Shown here in pieces: positions 36,945 to 49,730 of a stretch of DNA of 64,000 bases. Source of the stretch: Globisporangium splendens (lineage: Eukaryota > Oomycota > Peronosporomycetes > Pythiales > Pythiaceae); the NCBI GenBank assembly GCA_006386115.1, contig VFIW01000012.1, positions 744,001-808,000 of the forward strand, read 5' to 3'. Made by a program: the position numbers and the translations under genes. The first letter of the stretch is position 1. The number at the start of each line of letters is the position of its first letter. The notes below the pieces were generated by a model. That model worked only from the letters and a program-made list of their open reading frames with translations, did no database searches and was not told the origin of the DNA.

Positions 36945-37174
36945 AGCGCTAGTAAGTCCCTCATAGTTTCTTTCATAGTAGGTTTCTCTTGGTTTTATTT
37001 TCTCGACGTGTATGCTGTCGAACGCGGTGGCTGCTCAAGCAAAGCAAATGATTTGGAAAGTGGTATCGTATCAAGCAACGCAGACGGCGAAAACATACTA
37101 ATCTGGATGCAATTTGTATTTTAGTTTCGCAGGCTCACGATAAAGCAATAAATAAATGATCCTGCTGAGCAATG

Positions 37175-38695
37175 CTACTTGGAGCTGGCGATAGATTGCT
37201 GGTACCTTTCCCGCAATTGCTCAATCTGGATGCGCTTCAGTGGCAATCGGAACGCCGCCACCAGCACTTCTTCCGTGTCCACCTGCAAGCAAATATGAAA
37301 AATCACGAGCATGGTCAGCAATTTGCACAGCCTCCAGGTCTCACACAGATGACAACTCCTACTTTGGTCGGCAGTTCGCGGAAAAACTCCATGATGCCTT
37401 CGAATTTGATCGACAACAGCGTTTCTAGAGGCACACAAATATAACGACACCAAATGTCAGTATCAACGTCAAAGTACATCAGCATGGGGCTAATCATGAG
37501 AAAAGCGACTTCACTTTGTGAGATCTTCATCAACGCCAGCGCGACACGGAAGATGATCTTCCAGCCCTCGTAGAGAAACATATCCCAGACCCGCGTCACG
37601 AACTCAAATGGGAAGTTGTACGTGAGCAGCGTGATGAACCATTGCGTAAGGTACATCGTCGGGTGCAAACCCTCAGACTCCAAGTGCTTGGCGACCTGCG
37701 GCATCAATTGCTCCATGAGCTTTTCGAAGATGTAGATCAGCTCGGGCACTTTGGGCATTCGCGGCCGATACAAATTGGCGAGATCGTAGCGTTTGTGGTT
37801 CAGGCACGCCACCAAATGCCAGAACGATTGCTCCTCGGGCATGTAGCTGAGAAACATGGCTGAGAGGAAGCCCATGCCCTGGCAGTACCCGACTTCCGGA
37901 TCATGCAGCGAGTACACCTTGAGCACATTCATGAGCGCGCACTGCCCCAACGAGGTTCGCTCATTGAACAGATAGTGCTTGGGGAACGTGCGTCCAATGT
38001 CCCGCGCGATGGTTTCTTCACACGGCGCCTGCTTGGATTGCAGGAATTCATGGTACACACCCGGATTGTTGATCATCATCTGCATCGAGCCCACGAGGTG
38101 GCACCACACTCGACCGCGCAGCGCTTCGGGGATCCCCTTCCGAATGCGTTTCTTGAGAATCGCCGCGTCCTTGAGCTGGCATCTAACGAGCAAATAGACA
38201 GAGAGGAAGATGAGGAAGACCCCGACACTTTAATCACTCGAGGTAGAGAAATGAGACGCACACTTCCCAGTCTTCGAGCTGTTTGCCGATCATCTTCACC
38301 CATTTCTGCGTGCGGCGGTTCTCCAACCAGACCGCCGTCTTCTGCGAGTTTCTGCGAGTGTTCAGCCGCGCCTTTATTGTAGCGTCTGCATGCACATAGT
38401 CGTGGGTTCAGGTCAATGCGTTTACGGGTTGGATCCACAAGCAGGCTCATACTAAAGTCAAGACGCACTTGTCGGAGATGAGAAACCCATAGCGATCGAT
38501 GGGAAGACGAGGGAACGCCACGGGGGACGTCATCTTGGTCGCCATGACACTCATCTCGTCGCCATGCTCTCCCTCCATCTTCTTCACCATCGCATTATGC
38601 TCCTCCTCCTCATTCGATCCAGTTTCAGCAGCACATGGGGACTCTGAAGGCACTGTGACCACATGCAGGCTCTCGAGGCGCTGCGGCTTCTTCAT
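37175..38695 (-). CDS. TBC-domain Rab GTPase-activating protein
   Basis: Four exons, about 38695-38453, 38371-38264, 38175-37363 and 37282-37175, join in phase to about 423 aa. The TBC domain spans about 135-350: RKGIPEALRGRVWCHLVG, the arginine finger in RDIGRTFPKHYLF, the glutamine finger in YCQGMGFL, and VWDMFLYEGWKIIFRVALAL near the end. It should stimulate GTP hydrolysis on a Rab protein. The N-terminus is acidic with DRYGFLISDK, a motif common before TBC domains. Exon 2 uses acceptor ACAATAAAG; the more obvious CATGCAG acceptor just upstream would put a stop in frame. A CAG acceptor just 5' of the ATG hints at a leader intron. The exact Rab partner is unknown. Confidence 0.88.
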
Positions 38696-38829
38696 GATTG
38701 CTGCAAATAGAGCAAGTGGGCGTGTCGGTGATCTTTGCCACATATACACAGAGAAGAGATTCAGCATATAAGAGCATGTTCCCTCCATCCGGCGTTCTTA
38801 GCGCTCTTTCCGATGCCCAGACATTAAAT

Positions 38830-38868
38830 GTATCTATATCATCGATGCGGATATAGATACGCTTTTTT
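38830..38868. repeat. perfect 11-bp inverted repeat followed by T7
   Basis: Arms GTATCTATATC (38830-38840) and GATATAGATAC (38850-38860) pair perfectly around a 9-nt loop. GC and seven T follow. The shape resembles a hairpin terminator or the end of a small Pol III transcript, but could also be a MITE relic. It lies about 135 bp upstream of the TBC gene start. Confidence 0.6.
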
Positions 38869-40344
38869 TCTGATAAGAGCGTGAGGTAAGGCAGCGCATT
38901 TATTAATATGAAGGCGAGACCAGGTTGAAGTAGTCAGATTGGTGACTGAATCCATCTGTGGCCACTCTCTGACTTGATCTTACAGTCAGTAGTGTCGTAG
39001 AAGCCGCCACCAGACCATCCAACTCAGGTGGCGACTTCTACATACAAGGATCGAGTCTGGCTGGGTACTGGACACGGATGGAGGCGGCTTCACGAGCAGA
39101 TAGCGTGTGGTGACGCAGAGGATACGTGCGGATGCATGACTCCTACACGATGGTGGCATGAGAGCAGTGGATCTGATGCTGTAGAAAAATAGCGCAGAGC
39201 TACGCAGCAACGTCTTTGTCTTGCAGGTGCATCCACATGATACGTTACACACGCGACCCAGATCCTCCAAAAGTGTATGTTGTGTGACAATAGCACTGAC
39301 TTTCGGAGCTTCTTGCAACCCGTTGCACTGTTCCAACTTTACCATCGCACACTCTCGTCAACTGGACTCACACAACCGTATATGCACCATCATGCAAACG
39401 CAGCTATCCACCCAGTCAATTTCAAATCACGCCTTCCTTCCTATCTCAGTGGCTGGCTGGCAGACGCGAGCTTGGAGCTGGTGCATGGCAGCGGGGGTTA
39501 TGAATGTCTCTTGTGTTGAGAACCGATTATGACCACACAGATGGACGTGGTCTGACTCTTGTACCCATCTTGCCTCTTCCCGCGCTGACTCTTTTTTCTT
39601 GAGCGCATACTTTCTGTACACATACAACACAGACAGTCCAACCGACTGCGACATGTGCCGCATTGCAATGATGTAGTTGAGCCACCTGATGCTCCACTTG
39701 CTCATTGCTCGCGTGAAGCAAACCTGAGTTGACAATCGATTACAGCATCCGCTGTGTAGCGCATCAGCAGCAACCTGCATACGTATGATAAAAGAGATTT
39801 CTCGAACACCTACCTTTGATCTCTGTTTGCATCAAAATGCGATTCAGGTCAGCACCATTATCTACTGAGAGACCATGTCGCACACACGATAGTGCTATAT
39901 GCTGCAGAGTGTGCAGCCAGCCAATAGTGCACTTGGCAAGTAGATCACTGGACACTTCATGCGCCTGTGGCATGCATCTATTCCGCCTCTCTCAGCCATT
40001 CGATAGTCGGCAGCAGTCCGTTCAAGGTTTGCCGCTGCTCCATGGCGTCCAGTGAACGCCATTTAGTACTGTAAGTAAAGTGCAGGTTGGGAGCAGAAAT
40101 GGATCCAGTCGCGGATCCTTTTCGAAAATGACACGCAGCGTAAAAACCAGCGCTGCGATACGCCCGCGAGACCAGGCACTTGGAAAAGATCGAGGATCTG
40201 CAATGGACACAAAATATCCATTCCCATATCCGTCGAGTCTTCATGTCGACACAAATACCGGTATTCGGCCGCCAAAGCGATTTGTCCATGACACGCTCAA
40301 TAGAGGCTTGTCTTTTTGCCACAGTCACTGTTGAAGTTGATAAT

Positions 40345-40352
40345 TAGACAGG
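40345..40352. repeat. left 8-bp target site duplication of the hAT-like element
   Basis: TAGACAGG, matching the right flank 41553-41560 at 6 of 8 bases. Confidence 0.5.
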
Positions 40353-41552
40353 CAGGGTGCTTAAAACTAGGCATCGGTCACAGAAAAGGGCCAGAATACC
40401 TATTCCTGGATTTCCAAAATGCCTAGAATAAACTGATGGGTACGCTATTTCACACAGCATAAATGTGTGTGACAAACTGTTGCTTGATGCATCCAAGCGT
40501 CGATCAGTTTCCGCAGCGTCACGACGGTGTTCATGATGTTCGATGACGCTACCAGAAACATGAAACTTGGAAACCTGAGTCCTCTGTCGGCTTGTGTGCA
40601 CGCGCCATATACCGTGGCTGCCAACTCAACTGCTCTTAAGCATACGTGTCGGCTTTTTCGATCGACACTAGGTGTCACATAGATCTCGTTCACAAGAGCC
40701 CATGATTCCACCATACAGCTACTCTCCTTACGCTACGGCTCGCTTGGAATTGGCCCACGAAATTGAGTTTTTGTTGACTAATTACGTGTATTTGCTAGAT
40801 TTTTTCAAATCGACAAGGGGTGTAACCAAGCTTGCGCACAGTGATGGTTGTGATTTCGGGCATGACTTCTCGCATCGAAAGATGCTTCAATTAGCTGCCA
40901 TACAAAATGGTGACTGCACTTGATCAACACAACGCCTTCGACATGGACGAACAGCACCAACACAATGGCTGGTACAAATTGCGTACATATACCAGAATGC
41001 TTAAACGACGACACTGTTTTTGGCACCGTCGAGATGGTCAGTAAAGACGTATCTAACACCAAACTCTCGGTCTGTCGTGCACACCTTCGTCATCGAAAGT
41101 AGTCCTTGAGTGCAGCGACGCCACTTTGGCGATCTAGTCGAAACACATAAGGTTCAGTGAGCAATTTGATGGCGCATCAGTTAGTGAGATCTGAATCAAA
41201 GACAAGGAAATGCTGGAGGAGAACAGCACACTTCATGCTGTCAATAATCGTATGGACATAGTTTCCAACATGGCGAAGTTGACTGTGAACGAATGTTTGG
41301 ATGGCTGCCGTTCATAGTTGAGTTGACAAACATTCCATCCGGAAACCATAACGTGAAAGAAGATTTTAGCGCTTTGGGACGCACATAAAACACGCACCGC
41401 AATCGCCTCACGAATATCGTTATGGTAGGAGAGGTGCAAGCGACCCATTTCTTCGACTTGGTTCATAGAAACTGCCTAATCCTGGTTTTCTAAAACGCCT
41501 ATATCTCCTGAAAATAGGTTCTGGGTTCAAAAACCTACTTTTAAGCACCCTG
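40353..41552. mobile_element. hAT-like DNA transposon relic with TIRs and 8-bp target duplication
   Basis: The left end starts CAGGGTGCTTAAAA and the right end closes with the exact reverse complement. The flanking 8-mers TAGACAGG (40345-40352) and CAGATAGG (41553-41560) agree at 6 of 8 bases, as expected of an old 8-bp duplication. CAGGG termini and 8-bp duplications are hallmarks of hAT elements. A 27-bp subterminal motif (CCTAWTCCTGGWTTTC and following bases) occurs at 40399-40425 and again in the same orientation at 41475-41501. The interior has only short frames and no transposase motif I recognise, so the copy is non-autonomous or decayed. Confidence 0.65.
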
Positions 41553-41905
41553 CAGATAGGGCATGGGGACTTCAGTTCACTTTAGCGTCCCAGCTGGCGG
41601 ACTGCATCTCAGGTTGGCTAATGTTCTGAAGAGGTCGGCGCTGTCAATTCGGAGCAACACATTAGACACGGTGCGGCCCATATGGTTCTCAGCAAAGAGC
41701 CAACCCTGACAGCTCGTCGTGTTGTCGTACCGGAGGAAAAAGGAGAGGGGGTCGGGAAGCTGCGCTTCAGTATGGCGTTGCAGACAGGAAAGACACTGCA
41801 TTGAAGCCAAGCGTCATGGCGTTGGCATGCTTCGTCAGAGGGAAAACGTTTGTCTGATTTCCGCCTATTTATCAGCACAGAGGAAGTCCCCTTAAGTTTC
41901 TTTTC

Positions 41906-41925
41906 TTTTTTTTTGGGGGGGGGGG
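41906..41925. repeat. T9G11 homopolymer pair
   Basis: Nine T followed directly by eleven G. The G run can form quadruplex-like structure and is also a place where base counts are often wrong. Confidence 0.8.
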
Positions 41926-43232
41926 TCTTTTGACGGCGGTTTCTGTATGTGGTCGGCACTGCTTCAGTTCACGCCAGTGTGGCAGTCCGGCGGTCGGTTT
42001 CCTACGTCTCGGTCGCATGTGTGTTTCGAGAGAGATAGAGCATATGTATTTATATCGTTTGCCGTGTTCTTTCATCGCCTCTGACCTCACTTTTCTGGCC
42101 CCATGACGTTCCACCATTCAAGCTTTTCAGCTTGGTGTGGAGGACAACGCCAAACCTCCAAACCGTGACTTGGCACCACCTCACAGAAAGTCGACCCACT
42201 TCGTTCCAGAAGAAAATGGAGAAGAGCTTCAATGGGAGAAAGTGGCGAGCGGCTACACGAAGGGAAGGGAAGCCACAGCGGGAAGCCGCCAAAAAGAAGG
42301 CACTTGAAGCGTCGTCGATAGTGTCCCACTGTCCAACCGAGACTCAGAATGCACGGAATACTTGAATACCATCATACAGTTTGAAACTAATTTCGTTGCA
42401 GATTATTGAGAGTGGGAAATGATTAACGAGAGACCTCTGATACCTGGTATGAGGATGAAAAGGAGATTGATGGTGGAAGAATTGGAGGAGGGATCTTTCT
42501 TTTAATGCTGGACTGTGAGTGCTGTCTTGTGGGCATCTCGACGAGGCGGCAACGCGTTCTTCCCCTCCCTTCTTGCCAGTGGCTGCCACGTCATCTCGAG
42601 GGTTCTGTGTATGACTCACACGAAAAAGAAACACCATGCCAAAGCTGCAGACAAACACCGTAGCATAAAGGCGAATGAATGGCGGCATTGGGGTTCGGAG
42701 TATCGCAGAAAAAGAAAATCTCGCTGCGGCACTCGAGCAGAATGCGCTGTTTATGTTGGCTGTGATTGTTGTGTGCAGCATTTTCGTGAATCGAAAGAAA
42801 TTCGGTTTATCTTTTGGGAGGACAAATGCGAGCAAGGTGGTGTCTGGTTAACTGACTGTCTTGTCTGCCTTTTCCTCTGCATATAAAACGCAAGTCTATT
42901 CCAGAAAATACTTCCGGATGAATATGCACGCGAGCGAACGACAGAGGCAGTTGCACCTGCTCTGCGGTTAGGCCTTGCTTTTATATTGGATTTTCAAAGG
43001 CGAGCGCGAGGTACAGTATCGATAATACAGTAGGAAGGCAAGGGGAGGGGGAGTTGTGAACGAAAGCCACTGGCTGGTTTTTCTAGCGGGCGCGAGAGAC
43101 CGTCCAGTGTGGCCACATCCATCAGCCGGTCGCTCCGCCTCCTGTTATTACACCGGCTTTTCATAGGCGGGCGGGGTCTGTCTCGCTTGATTTTCTCCCC
43201 TGCCTTATTATTTGTCAGTCCGAGTCACACAC

Positions 43233-43248
43233 TCATTTGCGTATTTCC
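43233..43248 (+). promoter_or_regulatory. possible Inr+FPR core promoter of the 43315 gene
   Basis: TCATTTGCGTATTTCC has the TCATT-N5-WTTT spacing and lies 67 bp before the ATG at 43315. This is the third such case in the window. Confidence 0.45.
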
Positions 43249-43314
43249 CACCGTTGGCATCGTTCATCTCCTTCTATTGACGGAACACTAAATACCAATA
43301 CGACTAGTGTCGAG

Positions 43315-44328
43315 ATGTTGCCCACGACCAACAGCGCGCTGTTCTTCCAGGACGCCGAGACCACCACGGCCTCCAAGAAGCGCCGCCGCAGCATCGAGCC
43401 GTCGCTGGACGCGTCCAAGATCCTGAGCATGCCGCCGCTCGCGATGGCGGTCGAGACCGCAGTAGCATCGCCTGCGTACGTCGAAAAGTACGAAGCCAGC
43501 TCGCCGACATCGCCGGCCACCCTATCGAACGAAGATGCGGGGGCCGACGGCAACCTGATTCTCAGCACGTGCGACGAAGCGAGCGAGATCCTCGGTCGCA
43601 GTCTGATGGGACTGTCCCTGCAGCTCAAACTCAAGATGATCCTCATGGAAGCGTGGGCGTCGGATATGAACAACGTCGTGATGGAACGGAGTCTGTTTAG
43701 CATTGCCAAGGAACTCGCGATCTTGAACGAAATGGGCGTGTACGAGCAAGACACGTGCGTGCGCTTCCTTCAACTCGCGCGCAACCGCATGGTGAACCTG
43801 CTCGCGCAATCGGAGCGACGCGAGACGATGCAGATGGAGGCGATGCAGATGTGGACGATGGCGCAGATGCAAGCACAGGAAAACATGTACTCGAGACCGA
43901 GCGACCCAACTGAGACCGAGTTCCCGCTGCTTACTGGATACGATGCTTCGAGTCGCGATATCGCAGTTTTGTGGAAGGCGATGATGATCGCGAAAGAGCG
44001 TGGCGCGCAACTTTGGCACGAGAACAAGCCTGAAGAAGCCCTGCCGTTCCTCGTGGCCGCGGATTCCTACATGAAGCGATTCACCCTCAAGTACCAGCGC
44101 CTGAAGATCGACCACGCGATGCTGGACACTTTCCAGTCGTTTTCCAACCCTGTTTCTGTCAAGTCTCCAAAGCGCAAGACGAACCGCGTTTCGTTTGTGG
44201 ACGAGCCGGAAGTGCTTGGCATCGCCGACTCCAACGTGGACCGCAGCCCAATCAACCCAACGAAGCCCTCGAAGCTCGAGTCGCTGCTGCTCCGCACTTC
44301 GCGCGAGTTCCCAACGCCCCGCTTCTGA
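43315..44328 (+). CDS. unknown protein with RVxF-like PP1-docking motif
   Basis: 337 aa, intronless. The N-terminus carries a basic cluster (ASKKRRRS) that could be a nuclear signal. Residues about 85-180 are helical (LQLKLKMILMEAW, then RSLFSIAKELAILNEMG). A Met/Gln-rich stretch lies near 180 (METMQMEAMQ-like). A helix-turn-helix pair resembling a MIT or TPR-like hairpin is near 225-270 (AMMIAKERGAQLWHENKPEE, ALPFLVAADSYMKRF), so an ESCRT-type MIT domain is possible but unproven. KRKTNRVSFVDE near residue 285 fits the RVxF motif by which regulators bind protein phosphatase 1. The tail is Ser/Pro/Lys-rich. The family is not recognised. The first ATG with a good frame was chosen; an upstream in-frame extension has no ATG. 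Confidence 0.75.
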   Translation: MLPTTNSALFFQDAETTTASKKRRRSIEPSLDASKILSMPPLAMAVETAVASPAYVEKYEASSPTSPATLSNEDAGADGNLILSTCDEASEILGRSLMGLSLQLKLKMILMEAWASDMNNVVMERSLFSIAKELAILNEMGVYEQDTCVRFLQLARNRMVNLLAQSERRETMQMEAMQMWTMAQMQAQENMYSRPSDPTETEFPLLTGYDASSRDIAVLWKAMMIAKERGAQLWHENKPEEALPFLVAADSYMKRFTLKYQRLKIDHAMLDTFQSFSNPVSVKSPKRKTNRVSFVDEPEVLGIADSNVDRSPINPTKPSKLESLLLRTSREFPTPRF

Positions 44329-44865
44329 AGCAACACCGATAGACAGGCACTTGGTACGTTAGTAAGTTAATTAGCGCTCTGTCAAAGAGAAGACAGAGCA
44401 ACACAACCACAAACAACCATTAATTTATTCAAAAGCATGCAGCAAATTATTCACCACTCCATCTCCTGATTTTACTCCTTGTCAGTTCTTCACTATGGTG
44501 CGCACACTGAAAAAAGAGATCGTACGCGAGGCTCAGGATAGATTCGAAATTCAGCATCTCACTTTTCTCGAAATGAAGTCGCGTTGTCGCAATGCATCTT
44601 TGTAAAGCATTCGAAACGAAGTCGATGGTACTGCCTCGATGTGTATTTTTATACGAAGAAGCTGATGTTGAGTCGAAATGCATCTATATATTGTTTGTTT
44701 GTTGTCTATAAAATTGGTATCCAGCACACGTGATGTGGCGAGAAGGGGGAAATCTAGATCTCTCTCTGTGCGTGGTTTAATGCGTACTGCTGGAATGCAT
44801 GCATGCGCTAAGAAAAGGGGACCACGCTGTCGTATCTGGGCGTGTGTTGTTGGCATCTGAACTCT
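44329..44865. other. spacer between convergent genes
   Basis: 537 bp between the unknown gene and the 3' end of the minus-strand PHTF gene. No coding frame is supported. Confidence 0.5.
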
Positions 44866-47428
<2,563 letters not shown>

Positions 47429-48675
47429 CTGTCGGCACGGCATTCGCTCACTCCCTCTCACTTAAACAGCAGCTGCACCAAGCAACACACAAGCATAAAC
47501 GACATGGCGAGTGTGAATATACGAATCCAACCCGCACCAATTCAATTTGCTAGTCGGAATGTCATTTCCTCACCACGAATGCGGGTCGCAGCGCGAACAG
47601 ACGCCCAACAATCTGAGAATATAAAAAAGAAAGGGTCGCCGCCACTCGCTCACGCCTTGAGCCGTGCGTCGCTGTCTCCAAAGGATGCAGGAACTGTTGT
47701 GAGACCTTCTGGGGTGCTGACTCGCAGGCGCGGAACCTGCTTCTTCGCGCGTTTTGGCTTGATGCGCGCGCGCGTGGCCAGTCACTCGTCCCTCGCTCGC
47801 TCTTTATGAAACGTGGCTTTCCGGTTGTGATTGTCGCACGACGCGGAGAATTGCGAAATGACCCTTTGGAGAAACGGACCGACTGAATGTGTGTGCGCTT
47901 TTTTTTTTTTTTCTGATGGCCCTGGAATATGATAATCGCGTACAGTCGCGCCAGGGAAGACTGCCCGCCTCCAATAGTACTCAGGTCACAGTGAGGCCTG
48001 TGAAAATACATGCGTCGCGAGAGTGATGGTCTGTTGTTATGTTCTTTTTCGTTCTTAAGGAGCAAACTGCATCAAGTCAGTGAGGAGTGCTGGTGTCGCT
48101 TGTGGGTTGGATGGAAGGGGATCTTCCATGTTTCGAATAGCTTTTCTATACGACAGTCAGTCCGTTTCTTCTCCTGGATGAATGCGGGCTTCTGTGTGTA
48201 TGCGGCCGAAGATAGATCTTCTATGGAGGAGGCTGCGTGAGTTTTTGTTGAACGATTTGCCTAATTGATAGACGTGCGTGCGTCCGAGCGCTGTCGGTCG
48301 TATGGCTTATCGCATGCGTTCAGATGCATGTGTTATCCGCCAGTTGCTTCACATGCATCATCTGCATGTACCGCGCGCCGCACATGTCACGCGCGCATTT
48401 TCGTTTGCGCCGATAGAAGCCACCTATCTGTCTACAATGAATGGATGGATATGAGCGAGCGAGCGAGCGAGCGAGGGTTGTTTCGTTCGCTCCTGCTTGT
48501 TGAGGATGGTGCGAAAGGGGGGATTCGTCTCTATTTACATCAAACGCGCTCTCTCTCTCTTTATTCGCCACAGATACGAAAGATTGGGTGTCTACGGATG
48601 AGGGACGGAGATGAAGCATGATGATAGCAACAGATCTTTGGACCATTGCGCCGCTGACAGTGGACATGCAGACAA
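47429..48675. other. 1.2-kb intergenic region
   Basis: This holds the PHTF promoter (minus) and the 3' flank of the LicD gene (minus). A minus frame at 47562-48065 is open but low in recognisable features. A (GAGC)n tract is at 48453-48475. No gene is supported. Confidence 0.4.
48453..48475. repeat. (GAGC)n microsatellite
   Basis: About five and a half tandem GAGC units. Confidence 0.8.
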
Positions 48676-49730
48676 CTACAGGTTTCTCCGCTTAAGCTGC
48701 TTGGCGGCGCGTCTGCGACGATACCAGATCGCAACCAGGACGAGCACGCCGTTGAGCATCGCGAGGTGCACCATGAAGAGCAGCGGACTCGTCCAAAAGC
48801 CGCACACAACGCCCTTCCAGCCCTATCCCAATTTGACAAGTCAAACGAACACACAGCCATACTGTTAGCTCATCGTATACAAAAATCATTTACACGCACA
48901 CATCGTATATATCGCACCTTGATCTCGCGCTTCTTGAGACTGTGTTCGCCGTACTGAATCGAGAGAAACTCGGGGATCGCGTTCGGCACAAACTGCTCTT
49001 GCACGGGGTTCACGCCGTCGGGTACCGTCACGAGCTGCTTCTTCAGCGGGAACACCGAGTCGTACGGGACGCAGCCGCCGCAGCACATGTGGTCGGTGTA
49101 CTCTTGCAGCCCTTCGGAACAGCACAGCAGACTCGACTTGTCGTCGTACCCCGGTGGCACCAACACATTCTTTCGGTTCGCAGCGACCTGCGCGGCATCG
49201 ACCTCTGCATACCAGTAGATGTCCACCCACGTCGCGATGTCGCTCGAATCGTACACACGGATGCAGGGGTCGTGCATGTACGGATCCGACCAGTAAAAAT
49301 GGTGGTTCTCCGTGTCGTACGTGAGCTTGACCTTGTGCGGGATGTAGTCTGAGCGATCGTACGCGACGAGGCCCACTTTCTCGAACTCGGGCTTCAGCGC
49401 CGAGATCTGGTCGCACGTCGCATTCATCACGCCCAGGTCCACATCGTACTCCCAGGGGATCAGTCCGTCGTCGCGGTGCACGCCAAGGAGCGTGCCTTTG
49501 TCCAGCCAGTACTCGACGTCGTTGGTCTTCAGGATGGTGGTCGTCTTCGTGAGCAGCACCGACATGTGCGCGCGCGTGTCGCATTTCGCGTACAGGAAGC
49601 GCAATGTACACACGGCGCTCGTGACCAGCAGCGCGTAGAGCGCGTACCGCGTGAGCTTCTTGCGCGAGAACGCGGACTTTCGCGCCGTTGGCGACGCCGC
49701 CTGCGCCTTCGGCACCCGCTGCGGCAGCAT
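48676..49730 (-). CDS. LicD/fukutin-type membrane protein
   Basis: Two exons, 49730-48918 and 48822-48676, joined at a phase-0 intron, give 319 aa. Residues about 28-45 form a signal-anchor helix (YALYALLVTSAVCTLRFLY) after a basic N-terminus, as in type II Golgi enzymes. The catalytic-looking part carries EYWLDKGTLLGVHRDDGLIP followed by WEYDVDLG, the LicD pattern in which acidic residues bind metal. Family members transfer phosphocholine, ribitol phosphate or similar groups to glycans. Several Cys pairs (LLCCSE, HMCCGGC) suggest a luminal, disulphide-bonded domain. The second exon adds a further TM helix (LLFMVHLAMLNGVLVLVAIW) and a basic KRR tail, so the catalytic domain sits between two membrane anchors, which is unusual. 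Confidence 0.85.

Larger units (their letters stand above)
38696..43314. other. 4.6-kb gene-poor region with a hAT-like element
   Basis: Only short frames without recognisable domains occur. It contains a perfect hairpin followed by a T tract (38830-38868), a 1.2-kb TIR element (40353-41552), a T9G11 homopolymer pair (41906-41925) and the promoter region of the next gene. A minus-strand frame around 42344-42835 has one hydrophobic segment but no other support. Confidence 0.45.

Noticed and set aside
42344..42835. Minus-strand frame of 163 aa with one hydrophobic segment
   Set aside because: Only the segment IRLYATVFVCSFGMVFLF looks membrane-like. The rest is low in protein character and there is no family match, so a gene is not supported.
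38696..43314. Search for tRNA or rRNA genes in the gene-poor region
   Set aside because: No convincing T-loop with matching acceptor stem was found by eye; a tRNA search program would settle it.
47562..48065. Minus-strand frame of 167 aa, rich in Arg/Ser
   Set aside because: Composition follows a GC-rich leader, contains a poly-Lys run from an A/T homopolymer, and no motif is seen.
48453..48475. GAGC tandem repeat considered as a CRISPR-like or protein-coding repeat array
   Set aside because: Simple 4-bp microsatellite without spacers or a supported frame.
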